Shown here: in pieces, positions 39,301 through 53,114 of the stretch | Layout: each line of letters begins with the position of its first letter | Position numbering within the stretch: the stretch's first letter is position 1 | Source: Nephromyces sp. MM_2019 | Lineage: Eukaryota; Apicomplexa; Aconoidasida; Nephromycida | Assembly (NCBI GenBank): GCA_015657535.1 | Contig: JADHZB010001925.1 | Coordinates: 67,969 to 131,968 of the forward strand | DNA length: 64,000 bases | Reading direction: 5' to 3' | The notes under the pieces: generated by a model | What the model was told of the DNA's origin: nothing | The model's input: only the letters and a program-made list of their open reading frames with translations | The model's database searches: none | Position numbers and translations under genes: made by a program

Positions 39301-40056
39301 ACCTCTCAAAGTCTCTCCTATTTATATAATTCACGTATCAACATTTTTGTTGCTATTGATATGGGAGATAAAATTTCTACAGGAGATAGAGTTTAAGGTG
39401 ATATTCCTATATAGAAAGCTAGGGATCAAGTCCGATACAATCTTATTGTATCAAGGAAATGTAATACATAGAGTGGAAATTCATTTATTTTTAGTAGAAC
39501 CTAGGTTTCAGAAGATGAATTATAGAAAATCTATCTTCATATTTAGTCAACTAAAGTTATGTATTTAATGCTTGCCTAGTTGATATGATTCAACATCCTC
39601 TTTATAGGTATTTGTTAGCCATTCAGCATATGCAACAGCCTCATGGTAACTTAGCCCACCCTGGTGCAATTTTCCATTGAGTAACGCCTTGAGTGGATCA
39701 TCATTAAGTAGTTCAAAAAATTGGGGTGAGGCGAACTGGCATTCCTGCAGGAGGCCTCGAGATCCTTCAGAAGTTTCATTATTCTCATTCTCGGTAGAAT
39801 TGTCATCCTCTGGGGGTGAATCGGGTAGTTTCGAGGTATCTTCATTCATTAGATCTTTGGGAAAATCATCATCATTTTGGAATGGGAATTGTGGTTCTTC
39901 AGGGTCTTCATTCATCCATATATTGAGAGATTCCTTACCCGTATTGTGATTGTATGTTTCTTCAAATGTTTCCCCTAGGAAGCGTGGCATGAGGCAGATT
40001 CCCATATATAGGAATAGGAATAAAATATTTAGTGCCTTTTTCATCTTGGAGCGCAA
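34443..40056 (-). CDS. Secreted M14 zinc carboxypeptidase
   Basis: Thirteen exons: 40056-39576, 39317-39090, 38792-38555, 38242-38009, 37674-37613, 37297-37181, 36923-36827, 36474-36426, 36276-36227, 36120-35959, 35906-35642, 35340-35191, 34649-34443; phases close, 779 residues. Residues 1-28 are a signal peptide (KKALNILFLFLYMGICLM), followed by an acidic Asn/Asp/Glu-rich propeptide-like stretch to about 125. The M14 domain runs from about 155 to 500: LGETLRGLAIMG, zinc ligands in SLHHPRES (HxxE), IIPIINGDGF (family norm NPDG), the substrate-binding Asn-Arg in GVDLNRNYP, AFSEPET, third zinc His in HLHTYGDFW, and the catalytic Glu in SISPEVS. It should cleave C-terminal residues of peptides in the secretory pathway or outside the cell. 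Intron 1 appears to be GC-AG. About 280 C-terminal residues are unrecognised; exons 8, 9 and 13 rest on phase and splice sites only. Confidence 0.8.
36290..36316. repeat. (TA)n microsatellite
   Basis: A pure TA run in the intron just upstream of exon 9 of the carboxypeptidase gene, about 14 bases before the inferred acceptor. Confidence 0.85.
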
Positions 40057-41975
40057 CCTATTTATGTTATGTATCTAAAAAGGTTTTTCTCGTGCTCGAA
40101 TTTATATGCACAGTTTAGATGAAGGAGATTATGTAATGTTTGGCTATGTAATGTCACATGCTACGCATAGATAGGGTATTAGATGATATTTGTAATTGTG
40201 TCATAAAAACTAGGAAAATGAGGAATACAAATAGCATTTTTGACACGAGGCTAGGTCGTATGATTTGATATATAGAAATTGTGATATTTTTTTTTCATTT
40301 AAGGTTTAAGTAACAGTTTAAAATACAAAATTGGTGGCCTACACAAGTCGAGTATTTAGAGTGAAGCCTGTAAATTTTTGGTTATCAAAGTCTTTGATCT
40401 CAGTATTAAAATTAAGGAAGTTTATTTAATCAATAGGGAGACACTTTTCGGTGGTTTTAAAATGTGATTTAACATTTCAATATTTGAATAATTTCACACT
40501 TATTTTTTTTCGAGATAACGTTTTAAAGATCGATTTTATAACAACAACTCACTAGTTGTTTACATTCCATGAAAAGTAGAAGTAAAAGTAATAGTAATAG
40601 TAAAAACATTAAAAGATTGGTAAAGTTATCTCTAGCTTTGGAATTTTATGATCATTATGTCCAATCTTTCTTTCATAATAATTTATATTCATACCTCTTA
40701 ATATTTGCTTTCCCCAGGTTGCTACAATCCACATTAACTCACTGATACTTAGCTGTATGCAATTGAGCTTATATTATCTAAGCATCATCAAATTTACAAT
40801 TAACTTTAAATTGATGTGACATGTATCATATAATCACTAAACCTTATATGTAATTAAATTAATTATTCTTAAGATAGTTTAGGTTAACTTAATCGAATCT
40901 TAATATTTTGTCAATTTTTTGATTCCTCTACTGTGATAGATATAGAGATGGGAAGTTTGTTGTGACGCTTTAAATTATACTAAGACAAATGTAAACTAAC
41001 TACTTACAAAAAAATTCTTATGAATAAGCTGTAATTTTGGTTAATATTTTATATTTATAAAAGCATAAATAAGCCATATAATATTAAATAAACCTTTTCA
41101 ATTTATACTAGAAATTGAATAGAGCCACAATTCATATTTGCTTTTGAGAAACTAATTTTTATAGCTTTAAAAATATCTAAAAAGTTTGTATAGATATAGT
41201 AAAACCAATATAAAGTCAAACAAGCCATAAAAATTTCCCATCAATTGATGATTTAACCTTAGCATGGAAATTTAAGAATATTTTTGATAAAGTAATCAAA
41301 TAATAAGACTTTATTATGCTATAAAATTTGTATATTTAATGGCAATACTAGTGCAAGAATTTCTAGTTAAATTTATACTTTTGCTCTATTATAAGCTAAA
41401 AAAGCTCTATATATCTCGCATTCAAAATTCACACAAATTTGTAAATTCCACTACAAAATTGTTAGAACACAGCTTAAACTGCTGTAAACTATTTAAATTG
41501 TTATACGCAACACTGTAAGTTTTTGCTAAGAATTTAAACGCATAAAATTAAAATCATACTAGAAATAATACGTTAGAAGATTTTGACTATTCAAAAATAG
41601 GAATATTCCTATCTTCAAGTGTGTACAAGAATACAGCTTCACTATGTATAAATCTTTATATTATGGAATTTTATATTAACAAATATATCACAAATTCCCT
41701 GCTTTCGACAAAAATAGCCTATACCAGCAAGCTATTGTAATTTATTTTATAGCTTATAAAACATTGCCAGAAATTTTCCCAAGAGCTTTACTTGATTAAA
41801 TACTGGAAATATTGAAGTGAACTTACAATAAATAAAACACTCATTCTTATAGTAATAAAAACATTTCGAAAGTCAAATAATGACCAAATCAGTTTTTATA
41901 TAAATTACCAACTTACTCAACTCTTCTTTTTACTAAACTACTTTAAGACTAAAGTTCATATAATAGATTTAGAAA
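40057..41975. other. Divergent intergenic region
   Basis: Lies between the minus-strand carboxypeptidase and the plus-strand EF-hand gene, so it should carry both promoters. AT-rich with few CA/TG tracts. A short purine-rich trinucleotide-like run (agtagaagtaaaagtaatagtaatag) is present at about 40573-40600. No gene seen. Confidence 0.5.
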
Positions 41976-42886
41976 ATGAACGATCAAATTTTCCGATTTT
42001 ATGATCGAGATTCAGATGGTAGAGTAACCTTTGTGGAAGCTCACCAAATCCTAGGAACATCAGGATTATGCCCCTCGTAAGTCTATATGATTCAATAAAT
42101 AATAATACTTAATAATATATATATATATATAGAACTTGTGAAAATATGAATTCATAACACCAAACCAACACAATATATGTAATCTTATGCTCAAAATAAA
42201 AGTAATTAGAGCTTTTTATATTAAAATTGAAATGCTTTCAATAACCCATCCTACTCATTTGACCTCAAGATTTAAATCAAAAAGTTTCAAATTTTTAATT
42301 TTAATTTGTAACTCTAAAACCATAAATATTTCATATTTTTAGTGTTCAAGAAGTGCAACAAAAGTTTGTAGAAGAGGGCTCTGAGAAGATTGATAAAGAA
42401 AAGATGAGCCAGTTGTTAGGAAAATTCAAAAGCTCTATATCAACTCAGGATGAAATTAAAAACCTATTTAAGGTAATATAATCAATAAAAATTTGAATAA
42501 TGATCAACTTATTAGCTGAATGATAGTCCTAAGTTTCAAAACTGCATTGTATTTTATATGTTTGACTTGTTTCACTGTTTCTCTTAAATAAATAACTACA
42601 TAATCTAAGTTTATAAAAAAAATTTGAAAAATGAAACACAAAATATAAACAGTTATAAACTTGAAACAATGATAATTTCATGATTTGAAATCAGGCTATT
42701 GATCCACAAGGTTCTGGTAGAATTGATATGAATTCAGTTAGATTTATGCTGTGTAATTTTCAAGAGCAACTATCGAGTGATGAAACCAGTGAATTTATAA
42801 AAATGATTTTGCCAAACCAATCAGAATCTACCCTTATAGAGATAGAAAAAATCTCATCAATATTACATAAGATGCAGACAGATTAA
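41976..42886 (+). CDS. EF-hand calcium-binding protein (calmodulin/myosin light chain-like)
   Basis: Three exons: 41976-42076, 42343-42472, 42695-42886, with gtaagt and gtaata donors; 140 residues, close to the length of calmodulins and myosin light chains. The first EF loop, DRDSDGRVTFVE, has all calcium-liganding positions including the last Glu. A second recognisable loop, DPQGSGRIDMNS in exon 3, has lost the final Glu and probably binds calcium weakly or not at all. The other two expected EF-hands are degenerate (helical segments around KIDKEKMSQLLGKF and SESTLIEIEKISSIL). This pattern fits a myosin essential light chain or centrin/calmodulin-like regulator. It starts right at the AUG with no leader, so it is cytosolic. 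Confidence 0.8.
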
Positions 42887-43599
42887 TCCAAAATGTTATA
42901 TAAATCATAGTCTCCTTGCAATTATCTTCCATAATAATTTTTTAATAAAATATAACTCAGGTTTCATTAAATCAGGTTTTTCTTTATCAATAAACTGTAT
43001 GAAAACATAAAAGTTTTTAAATAAAATACCATAGTATTTTCGAAATTCAAATCGAGTTTAGTAAATTTGAAATAGCTAGTAATCTTTATTTAATCACTAT
43101 GCCTTGCCTATAACTCCATAAATCCTCAGCTATTAAGCTCAATTGCATATCATGATTGCTGTATTTAATGAATTTATAATATTTGTTGATTTTGAATCAT
43201 ACAAAACTGTCAGATGGTTGAGTAAATAGACATAATTGGGCTCAAATGTGATAAAGATAAATAAAACACTAAACACTGATACCATTTCTATCAAAAATAG
43301 AAATGTTATTACATTTAAATAACTTAATAACTTATACAATTTCTAAAGCAATACTACTAGCACTCATTTCAAATGTTAAAATCGACAATTTGTAAATAAC
43401 ACATCCAATCAAAGCTAACTTAGATTAGACTTGCATACTAGCAAATAGTCTGGAGCTGTTTCTTTCGAGGCCCTATGTGCTATTCAAAAGATCGTAATAA
43501 AAAACTTTTAATATTTTAGGAGCTTAATAAAGCATAAGACTAAACTACAATCATTGTGCCTTTATAACGAGACATTATGTGATAACATAAGCTATATAA
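42887..43599. other. Short spacer between co-oriented genes
   Basis: Seven hundred bases of AT-rich DNA between the EF-hand and WD40-like genes; no exon, repeat or RNA gene visible. Confidence 0.6.
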
Positions 43600-45543
43600 A
43601 TGCCCTCATTATATAATGAAACTCTATTAGAAAATGAAGCTACCGCAAGCCCAGGATATCTGGTACCTTGCTTCAACATATGTTTACCAGAAATTTGCAA
43701 TGAGGTAGCATCTTCTGAACTTGACCCAACAGTTGCTGCAGCATTAGCCTCAAGCAGGTTATCCCTTATAGACCTCAATAATGGGAAACTATTCTACCAA
43801 CACAAGTCCCACAAGAAAGACGATTCAACCACACTTGTTTCACAAGAATTTTCTAACCTCTATAGCAACTACTTACATTCTAAACATATTGAACTAGATC
43901 CCCACGTCAAGGAAGTTAAGAGTTCGCATGTAGCTTGGAATCCAAACTCTGCAACATTATTTGGCTTGTCAACCGAAAAAGGATCAGTCTGCCTTTTTGA
44001 CTATCGTGTACCTGATACATATTCTTCTTGGATTGCACATATAGGAAAACTTTCTGATTTGTCCTTTTTGAAAGACAATAGCTTAAGCCACACAATAGCA
44101 ACTGCTGGTTATGAGGATGGCTGGTTATATTTCTGGGACATGAGAAAACCTGGTCGCTGCCTTAAAGGCCTACAGGTTCCTCATAGCATAAGTAAAATTG
44201 CTTTGAGCCAGGATTGCTCTTTACTTACTATTTCTAATCGTAGAGCTGACTTACAGGTGAAATATTAATCTTCACTATATATTGATATGATAAACATACT
44301 CTTCATTTTTCAGTGATGACATGATCCTTAATCTTTATAACTAACTGCTTATAACCTGTCACCGTTTTCAGCTTTTTAGTTTACCTTTGCTAAGCCCGTT
44401 CTCTCATATTGGCTATCGACCAAGCATCTCAGCTAAAAACTTTACCACCCACTTAGAATTTAGCTCCAATGGAAGGATTATTTTGATAACAGGATCTGAG
44501 GAAACTACAAATAAAACTCGTGATGCTACAGGTATAGTTAATTAAATGTTTATAATAGGGCTAAATTTATTGCTTGACTGAATTGCAATATGTGTAACTT
44601 AAATGTTACCACTGTGTAAAATAGTTCTTATATTCTGTTAGGCATTGAGTCCTACCCAATTTGCGAAGTCTTGGATCTACAGAACCCTCATCAAAGGTCT
44701 CAAGTGACTAATCCCGCATCATTTTGGCTGAATATGGAAAACTTTAATGATGAAATAGAATTAAATCCAAATTCCAATTTCCAAAATGATGATGATTCTT
44801 ATTTAACCCACACGACTTGGAAGCACTTCCCGAGGGGAGTTTTGATAAATAACTCCTTGTTAGAGGATTACAAATGTTGTTCAAAACCATATAGCTTATT
44901 TACTAATCGGCTTTATCAAACACCTGAGAAATCTACTGGTTATGATAAATGTTTTTATGACTCAGATGATGAAAACTCTAGCTCTAAACCTAGCACCCCA
45001 GGCATTAATCGATTTCATCCATCAAAAACACAGAAACTCGAGACATACAATACCAATACTTCTCTTAAAGCAACCGATCAGCACTCAATAAAAAAAACAC
45101 TTTCTGAGATATATAGCACTACTTCCAACATCTTATCTGATTATAGGCCGTATTGTTGTAGGTTCGTTGGAGATCTAATAGTAGGAGTTGGTGGACCAAC
45201 TCATATGGGTGGAGCTATGAAATTATGGGATCCAATGAGCGGTAAATGATGAATGTTTTAAATACCTCAAACATCTTAGAACTATAACTCTCCTTAAAAT
45301 TATTTATACTTAAATTAGAATAATATTAAGCCTAGATCAAAGTCCTACAATTCTTTTTAAATCATAGGCCTAATGCTATCTGCAACTGTGAACCAAGAAA
45401 GCAGGGATCCCATTACATCCATTTCTCCTTTGGGGAAATCTTTTGTTTTGTCTTCAGGGTGGGATAGTAGCAAGAAAATGGGAAAAGTTACTTTGTGGAG
45501 CTACACTGTTCAGGAGCAATTACAACTCCTGGGAATGATTTGA
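43600..45543 (+). CDS. WD40-repeat-like protein
   Basis: Four exons: 43600-44256, 44372-44531, 44642-45241, 45368-45543; phases close, 530 residues, stop TGA. Several WD-type blades are visible: ...KSSHVAWNPNSATLFGLSTEKGSV..FDYR, ...TIATAGYEDGWLYFWDMRKPGRC, ...GVGGPTHMGGAMKLWDPMSG and ...VLSSGWDSSKKMGKVTLWSY. The GH and WD dipeptides are only partly kept, so the propeller is divergent. A disordered Asn/Ser/Asp-rich insert of roughly 120 residues (exon 3) separates the N- and C-terminal blades. I cannot assign an orthologue; such proteins are usually scaffolds. The start ATG at 43600 is followed by MPSLYNETLLENEA and no upstream exon is evident. Confidence 0.75.
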
Positions 45544-48048
45544 CATAAAAGTTTCATTACCTTCTGCAAGCTGATTTTATTTTACAAAACAATTCTGTAT
45601 TCGTCATCTATGACAAAATAAGCTTTGCTAAAACAAATAGAAAGCTCGAAATTGATTATTATAATGTTTACTGAGTTAAAATGAAGCCAAACTGTCACAA
45701 CTACCAAAAAGAGAGGAAAATCTTTCTCCTTTTATCTGTTAGTGTTTTCCCAAGCACTGTTTCGTAGCTCATCATCTTGATTTAATTTAATTGGATACAC
45801 CATATACTATCGGAACCCTCAAACATAGTTGCTTCTTGGCTAATAATTAAATAACGTCAAATTGATGAAACTGATGCAAATGATATCTATTACTTTTCCC
45901 TCAAATCCTCTACTTCAAAAATCCTTAAAAAAATTGAAACATTTTTCATTTCCAACCCTTATAAGGCACTGAGATTTTTTCTATTTTCAAATTTAAATGA
46001 GAATTTTTTGTTTCCATAATAACTAATAAGGCTTTTAGGCATAACTTTAAAAGTGTACATTAAGAATCTTTTGATACCCATAAACAATAAATCTAAGTTC
46101 ATTCTATTTTTAAAAATTTTAATCAATCACATCTTAGATATCGTAACAATATTCGTAATAATATTCAAATTTTATTGTCATGCGACAAAAATTAACTCAT
46201 TCTAATACCACATCAAGTGTGATAAAAATGCGTTGTTTCAAGGCTCCATGAATTTCAAATAGCTCAAAAAGCTTACAAAAGTAAGAATAAGTAGTAAAAC
46301 ATATAGAATAGGTGTCATTATTTTGGAATGGTTTTTTATTCATAGATCCACAATTTTACTACAATTTAGCTTAAGTCCTTAAATGTTTCGTTGAGGATAA
46401 AATAATGTGTATACCTTAGCAAACGTAGCACAATGCATGCTTTAAACTTTCTCAGTATGCAAGAAATCAGCATCGTGTCCTTTTAAACTTATTTCAAGGT
46501 GTGCTTGATATATTCTCAGCACACAATATGTTAATCAATACACAAGCTATATATTTCCATGAATTATGAAATTATAATTAACTCCAATTCTAATTAATTT
46601 CTAAAATTAGCAAACTTACACATAGACTTACCTCTTGAAAAATAAACTAGATTCAATCTCTAAAGATATGTTTAAGATGCTAGGTAGAATAAAATCACGA
46701 AAGTATAAAGCAGTGATATGTAGAAACAGAAAAAATTACAGTTAAAACTAATCGTCACATATGTATACGTTCTAGTTTTATGCAATTTTAGGTTAATTTC
46801 CATCTTATTGCAATCCTAATATAACAACATAATGCTTAGAATAAAATCTTTGTTTTTCATATATATTCGTTAAAATTCCACTCTCTGGGCTTCTCACGCA
46901 AACTATACTTACACAGACACACTCCTAGCAATTCTGAATAGTACCACCATATAAACAAGCTTACTGTACTAAACTATGCTGATGTCTCAAATCCTAAAAA
47001 ATACCGAAATGTCTTATAATTAAATTTTCTAAGCTACTAAATTTCTAAGATAATTAGCCCTGGCCTATATACTTGCTTCAATTTGTACACACTTCCATCA
47101 AAACTAGAGAATCCAATTATTTAAACCTCAATAGACACCAGTTTTTCAGCTTGGAAACTTTCAAAACAAGCTTAATTTCAATCAACTTTTGAATAACCCA
47201 CCCAGTCGGCACTCTATGAGCTATACTCTATGTCTCTGCATTAATATCAGACACCTGAAACACAGCTTACTATTGATTCAAACCCTCTATTTTGTAAGTA
47301 TCAGCACACATTTGTCCTCTCATATCCAATGATAAAACACTCTTAGATTACAAAGCATTTTTCATTGGGGCTTAGCCAATCAAATCTTTGTTCTATGTGA
47401 AATTCGGAACCAAGAGTGTACCTACACAACATTCAAGAAAGTCTGATTACAGCTTATACATACACACATCATCAATCAACTGGTTACTGCAGAGATTTAT
47501 GAACCAAAATTTCTCAGAAAGCTTATATATTAAAGGAGGCTTAACTACATTGAGGCTGAAGGAATCCTCATTAGCTACGATTTACTTAACTTATTCGACT
47601 CAATCTCAATAGGTTGGCAACTCTCTAAAATAGCAAACTACTTATACATATGCTAACATATACAACTACCCATGAGCTCTTACTAAGACATATCACATCA
47701 AAGCATCAGTACATCAATAACACTTTACACCAACCAGGACACATTTACTTGAATATCCTTACATACCTACCCTTACTAACCTAATTTTACCTGCCTATCT
47801 GTGTATACCTATTCATACACACCTACCCATATATGCCTATACATAAACACCTACCTTTACATATCTATCAGTACAAATATACCTATATATCCCAGCCAAC
47901 TCTCCCGTGCTTACATAAATATAAAAGCACACCCTCATTATCTATAGGCTAGTCACACCAAGTATACTTTGACCAAATTTGAACGCGTTTCTGGAAGCCC
48001 AAACAGTTTTTGACAAATCCAATTTGAATTACATCCTCTACACACAAA
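45544..48048. other. Spacer; texture changes near 47.5 kb
   Basis: No supported gene. Up to about 47.5 kb the DNA is plain AT-rich; from about 47.6 kb the plus strand becomes C/A-rich (repeated cctac/catac words), continuing into the ANK-PHAX gene. A short open frame at 47388-47612 lacks an ATG start and has no recognisable motif. Confidence 0.5.
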
Positions 48049-51000
48049 ATGATAAACAGTTTTGAAGTGCTTCCCAAAGTGGAAAACAGCGATTATTTAG
48101 AGAAGACTGATGTTGATGATCTAAATCGTGAGATATACTCTTTTATAAACCTTTGTATGGAATCTGTGAACAATATCCCTCAGCTACCTTCACTCAATGG
48201 TAGGAATACATATACAATAGTATTTATTTAAGCACTGAATTCATTATATTGTAATAGTTTAGATATCTTTCGATAATGTATATATAGGCTATGTAAAAAC
48301 TTATTTTCATTAATTCATCAGATATTCTATTGCACCTAGATAGTTCTGTATCACATTATATACCCACACACTTTCTTTCACACAATTAGTCTTTAAATAA
48401 GCATATCAATATCTCCATTCTCTTTTTTTCGCTATTATTTGTATACCTTTGCCTGCACACACATGCATACAATATTACATTTATACAAATTCTAACTCTT
48501 AATTACACTTTTACACACCAAATTTTCTACATCACGACACATTAACTCACACCAATGTATATAAACTCACACATTAACCCACCAACACACAATTCATTCA
48601 TACACACTTTTAGACACATATACAATCTTATAAATCACATGTAACGCACACTATCACAAATTTATATGTGTGTACGTAAATGTTGTGTAGGGGCCCCACA
48701 ATTTGAAAATAATGAGCAAGAAATGCCCTTAAATGGCCGTAAACCGCCGGGTCTTGAGGCTGTTGACGAATCGATGCAATTTTTAAGAGGTAAGCACTTT
48801 TTACACACAAAAAATATACTTGGATCTTTAGTAATATTTTTACACGAATTTACTAAAATTACTTGAACAAATTTACACACATTTTTAATTGCCTATGAAT
48901 TCCCCCTTTAGCCTCCTTTCTCGGAAATTGTTTTGCAATCCGTCGATTTTTAGATAAGGGTGTAGACAGGCATTACTGGTAATCCTCTATTGCTTATTAT
49001 ACAATCTGATGTGTGTGTGTGTGCTTAAAAAAATTTTATTTGTACAATACTCTAACTAATTTCGAGTTGATGTGTGCATTTAATCCTTCATTTCTCATAC
49101 TAGCCAATTTTTGCTTTCATAGCATATCCGCACACTCCACACACAGCCTAGTACACACCTATAAACACACCCACAACACATACTAAACGCCTTACACAGC
49201 AACTATCTAAACACACACACACACACACAAATGCACACACACGAAATACAAATACACACAGACACACGCCATCACGTACACAAACACACACACACACACA
49301 TACACAACCTCCCCCATATACACACCACATACATACACAAAACACATTTTACAGTGATAAAGTAGGGAGGAATGCATTACATTATGCTGTGGCCGGGGGC
49401 CGAGAGTCTGCTGTGAAAATGTTAATTGATTCGGGGATTAAAGTGAGTAAATCGAAATACTTGATGTGTGCATGTACACACTAAATTACATGTAGTATAA
49501 TAATCAAACACTCATGCATAGATACACATTTTTATTATTGTACTCACATTCTTTATAAACTCATTAAAACATAGTTTTATTCATTCCCTATCTTATACAC
49601 ATCTACTGTGTGCAAACCATTTACTTTCATTGAATTTTTGACTAGGATTGTTTTACATATTTTTATGTTAGATTGATATACCTGATTGTAAGAAATGGAC
49701 ACCTCTATTAATTGCAATAAATAAAAATTTTGCAAAAGAAGTTAAAATACTCCTCGAGGCTGGTGCTGATATCCATGCACAATTAGAGCATCATCTATTC
49801 CCATGTCGTTCAGTTGCAGCTGTGGTCAGTACACACACACACACACACACATTTAGTAGATAAATTACACACACATCATACCCATTACACATTACACACA
49901 CATATATACCACACACACATCATACCCATTACACATAACACATAAATACTCTTCATTACACACTCAAAGCACATATTACACATCACGCACGCATGCATAT
50001 CACACACACACATTACATATGCACATACTATACTCTATACACATGTAACGTGCAAATAGTATAAACATAGATACTATAAACACATAAAATATATTCTTAC
50101 ATATCTTCAAGTATACACTATTTGGTATTAATAACATATATATTTATATTTGTTTGTATCTGTGTGTGTGTGTTTTTCATTTTCCATTCTATTTCACATT
50201 TTTTAATGAAACGTGTACATACAAAACAGAGTGAAGCTATCCATTTTTCTGCAATTCAAAAAAATAGAGAAATCACAGAAATGTTGTTACAATACGGATC
50301 TGATAGTGAGTTATTTCAATTTGTTATACTACACTAAACCATTTTCATTTGAAATATATATATATATGCATTATATATATAGTATACCAATTTGTAACTT
50401 ATGATACACATTGAAATAAACTCCACATAATTTACATTTTTGATACACCCTTTTAAGAATTTTAATGAATTTAAATATAGTACACATTTATCTACTAAAC
50501 ATACGCTATCTATTACTACATCACCATATCATCCTTTCAAATATAAATACATATTCTCACCACTTTGGATATTTAGACACCTTTATTCAACACACACACA
50601 CAGATACATACACACACACAGATACATACACACACACATTCACACACAGACACATACACACAGATACATACACACAGACACATACACCCATACACACACA
50701 GATACATACACACAGATACAAACAAACAGATACATACACAGATACATACACATACACACACATACTTATTTCACTAATAATTTTAGTAAACTGCACTGAT
50801 ACGAGTATGCGTACACCTCTTCACTATGCATCCTGTCGGTCCAACTCTGAGTATGTACAATGGCTCATTGAAAAGGGTACTTTAAAATAATTGCACAAAC
50901 ATATATATATATATATATAAATATCTATATAAACACGAGTTTTAACATATTTGAAAGTCATAAATTTTCTTATTTATTTATATTTGAAGCTACTCTACAC

Positions 51001-51264
51001 ACAGTTTTATTATTAAGTATAGAATTCACACATACAGCTCCTTCATATATATACAGAATTCTCTCACTCTTTGTATTATTGATACACACATATTACACAA
51101 ACAAAACGTGTGTATGGTGTTTAACAAATCTAATATTTACATATAATTTATTATGTGTGTAGGAGCCAATTTGAATGCCACTGACATACACAAACGTACA
51201 CCTATCCATTCATCTTGCTTGAATGGAAATGTAAGTCACAATAAATCTAACACATAGTACTTTT

Positions 51265-51330
<66 letters not shown>

Positions 51331-51714
51331 CCCTTTTTATATTTATTTTAGTGGGTAAATACACAAATTCTTTTATCAAAAGGTTGCTCACCACTCACAA
51401 AAGATATCTGGGACTTAACTGCCTACAATTTGTTACATATTAGAGGGTACAAAGAAATGGTAATTTATTATAATAGTGTTTTTGTAAATTAAATAATGAA
51501 TTCACCTGTTTTTCTTAAACGCGTCTCAAACATATTTTCTCATTTGGATAACTCAATATAATTATATATATATATATATATATGTGTGTATGTATATATA
51601 AGTGGGTGTTTTTATCTATGTGTGTATATGTATGTGTATATATATGTGCATGCGTGTATGTATATGTGTGTATGTTTGTATATATATGTATATATATGTT
51701 TATATGTATGTGTA

Positions 51715-51753
<39 letters not shown>

Positions 51754-52943
51754 ATATATATGTGTGTGTCCACATGTTTATGGAAATTTTGATTGTAGAT
51801 CTATGTGTATTAAACTACACACAAACATATACCACATATTTAATTAGAAAAAACAAATGGATGAGTATCTCATCAAGGAAAACATACAATTAAGCCCTCA
51901 AGTAACATCCATGGAGCCTCTCGAAGAAACTGTGTATAATATATTACAGACGGGTTTAAAGGTATATACACTTATTTATTTTTGTCTATATATTTTTAAA
52001 ACATCTTGAGATAGTTTCTCATAATATGTGTGTATATTTATAATTTCAATTATACACATTATATAGGAAAGGAACACATCTCAACTTCAACGAGCTGTGA
52101 AAAAATTGGGAAGTTTAACCTGTTTAGAATTATACCAAAAAACAATGACTCTAGAACAGAATGGTATATATATGATTAAGCAATTTTAACACCTAAATTA
52201 CACACACACATTGTCAATAATATATTTTTATATACACATTTCCAAGGAATAAATATCCATACACACCTCTTCAAAATAAAAATCTTTACAATACACATAC
52301 ACACCCTTTCAGAAAATACTTATCTACATAGACATCTTTACACAAATAAATTTAGAGACACGCACTCCTTCAATAAATATATATCTACTCACTTCACACA
52401 ATTGACTTTACACACAACTCTTCACATACCTCTACAATCATATCTCTTACAAATCACTGACCTACACACAGTGTTTATACATAAATTTTTTTTTTGTATG
52501 TATATGTACATACTTAAGCTTTCTACTTTAAGAATATACAAACACTTTCACCTATTTATATACACACATATTATAATTACACACATTTCAGGTGGTACGA
52601 TGACCAATGATGGTCAACGTCGCAAAACACCTGGTGGTGTTTTTTACACATTTTTAAAGGAGAAAATAAAAAACAATGAAATCCCCTTAGAACATTGGAG
52701 ATATATTTCTCAGGTCATATTTTGTATTTATTTGTGTGTATATAAGTCATTACACACACACACATATATATATACACTCACATACGTACATAAATACACA
52801 CATACACACACACACACACGCACAAACATACACACAAACATAAACACGCACAAACATACACACAAACATACACACACACAACACACACGCACAAACATAC
52901 ACACACACAACACATACACACACACACACATAAACACAAACAT

Positions 52944-52996
<53 letters not shown>

Positions 52997-53046
52997 NNNN
53001 NNNNNNNNNNNNNNNNNNNNNNNNNNNNNNNNNNNNNNNNNNNNNN

Positions 53047-53114
<68 letters not shown>

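Noticed and set aside
39293..39568. Plus-strand 91-codon ORF
   Set aside because: Covers intron 1 of the carboxypeptidase on the opposite strand; hydrophobic AT-rich translation without a motif.
39677..39949. Plus-strand Ser-rich ORF
   Set aside because: Antisense shadow of the acidic first exon of the carboxypeptidase gene.
47388..47612. Plus-strand 74-codon ORF
   Set aside because: Has a non-ATG start, no motif and no clear splice partners; not enough to call a gene.
50440..50890. His/Thr-rich plus-strand ORFs
   Set aside because: They are translations of the CA-rich minisatellite in intron 6 of the ANK-PHAX gene; only the last part (50787-50876) is a real exon.
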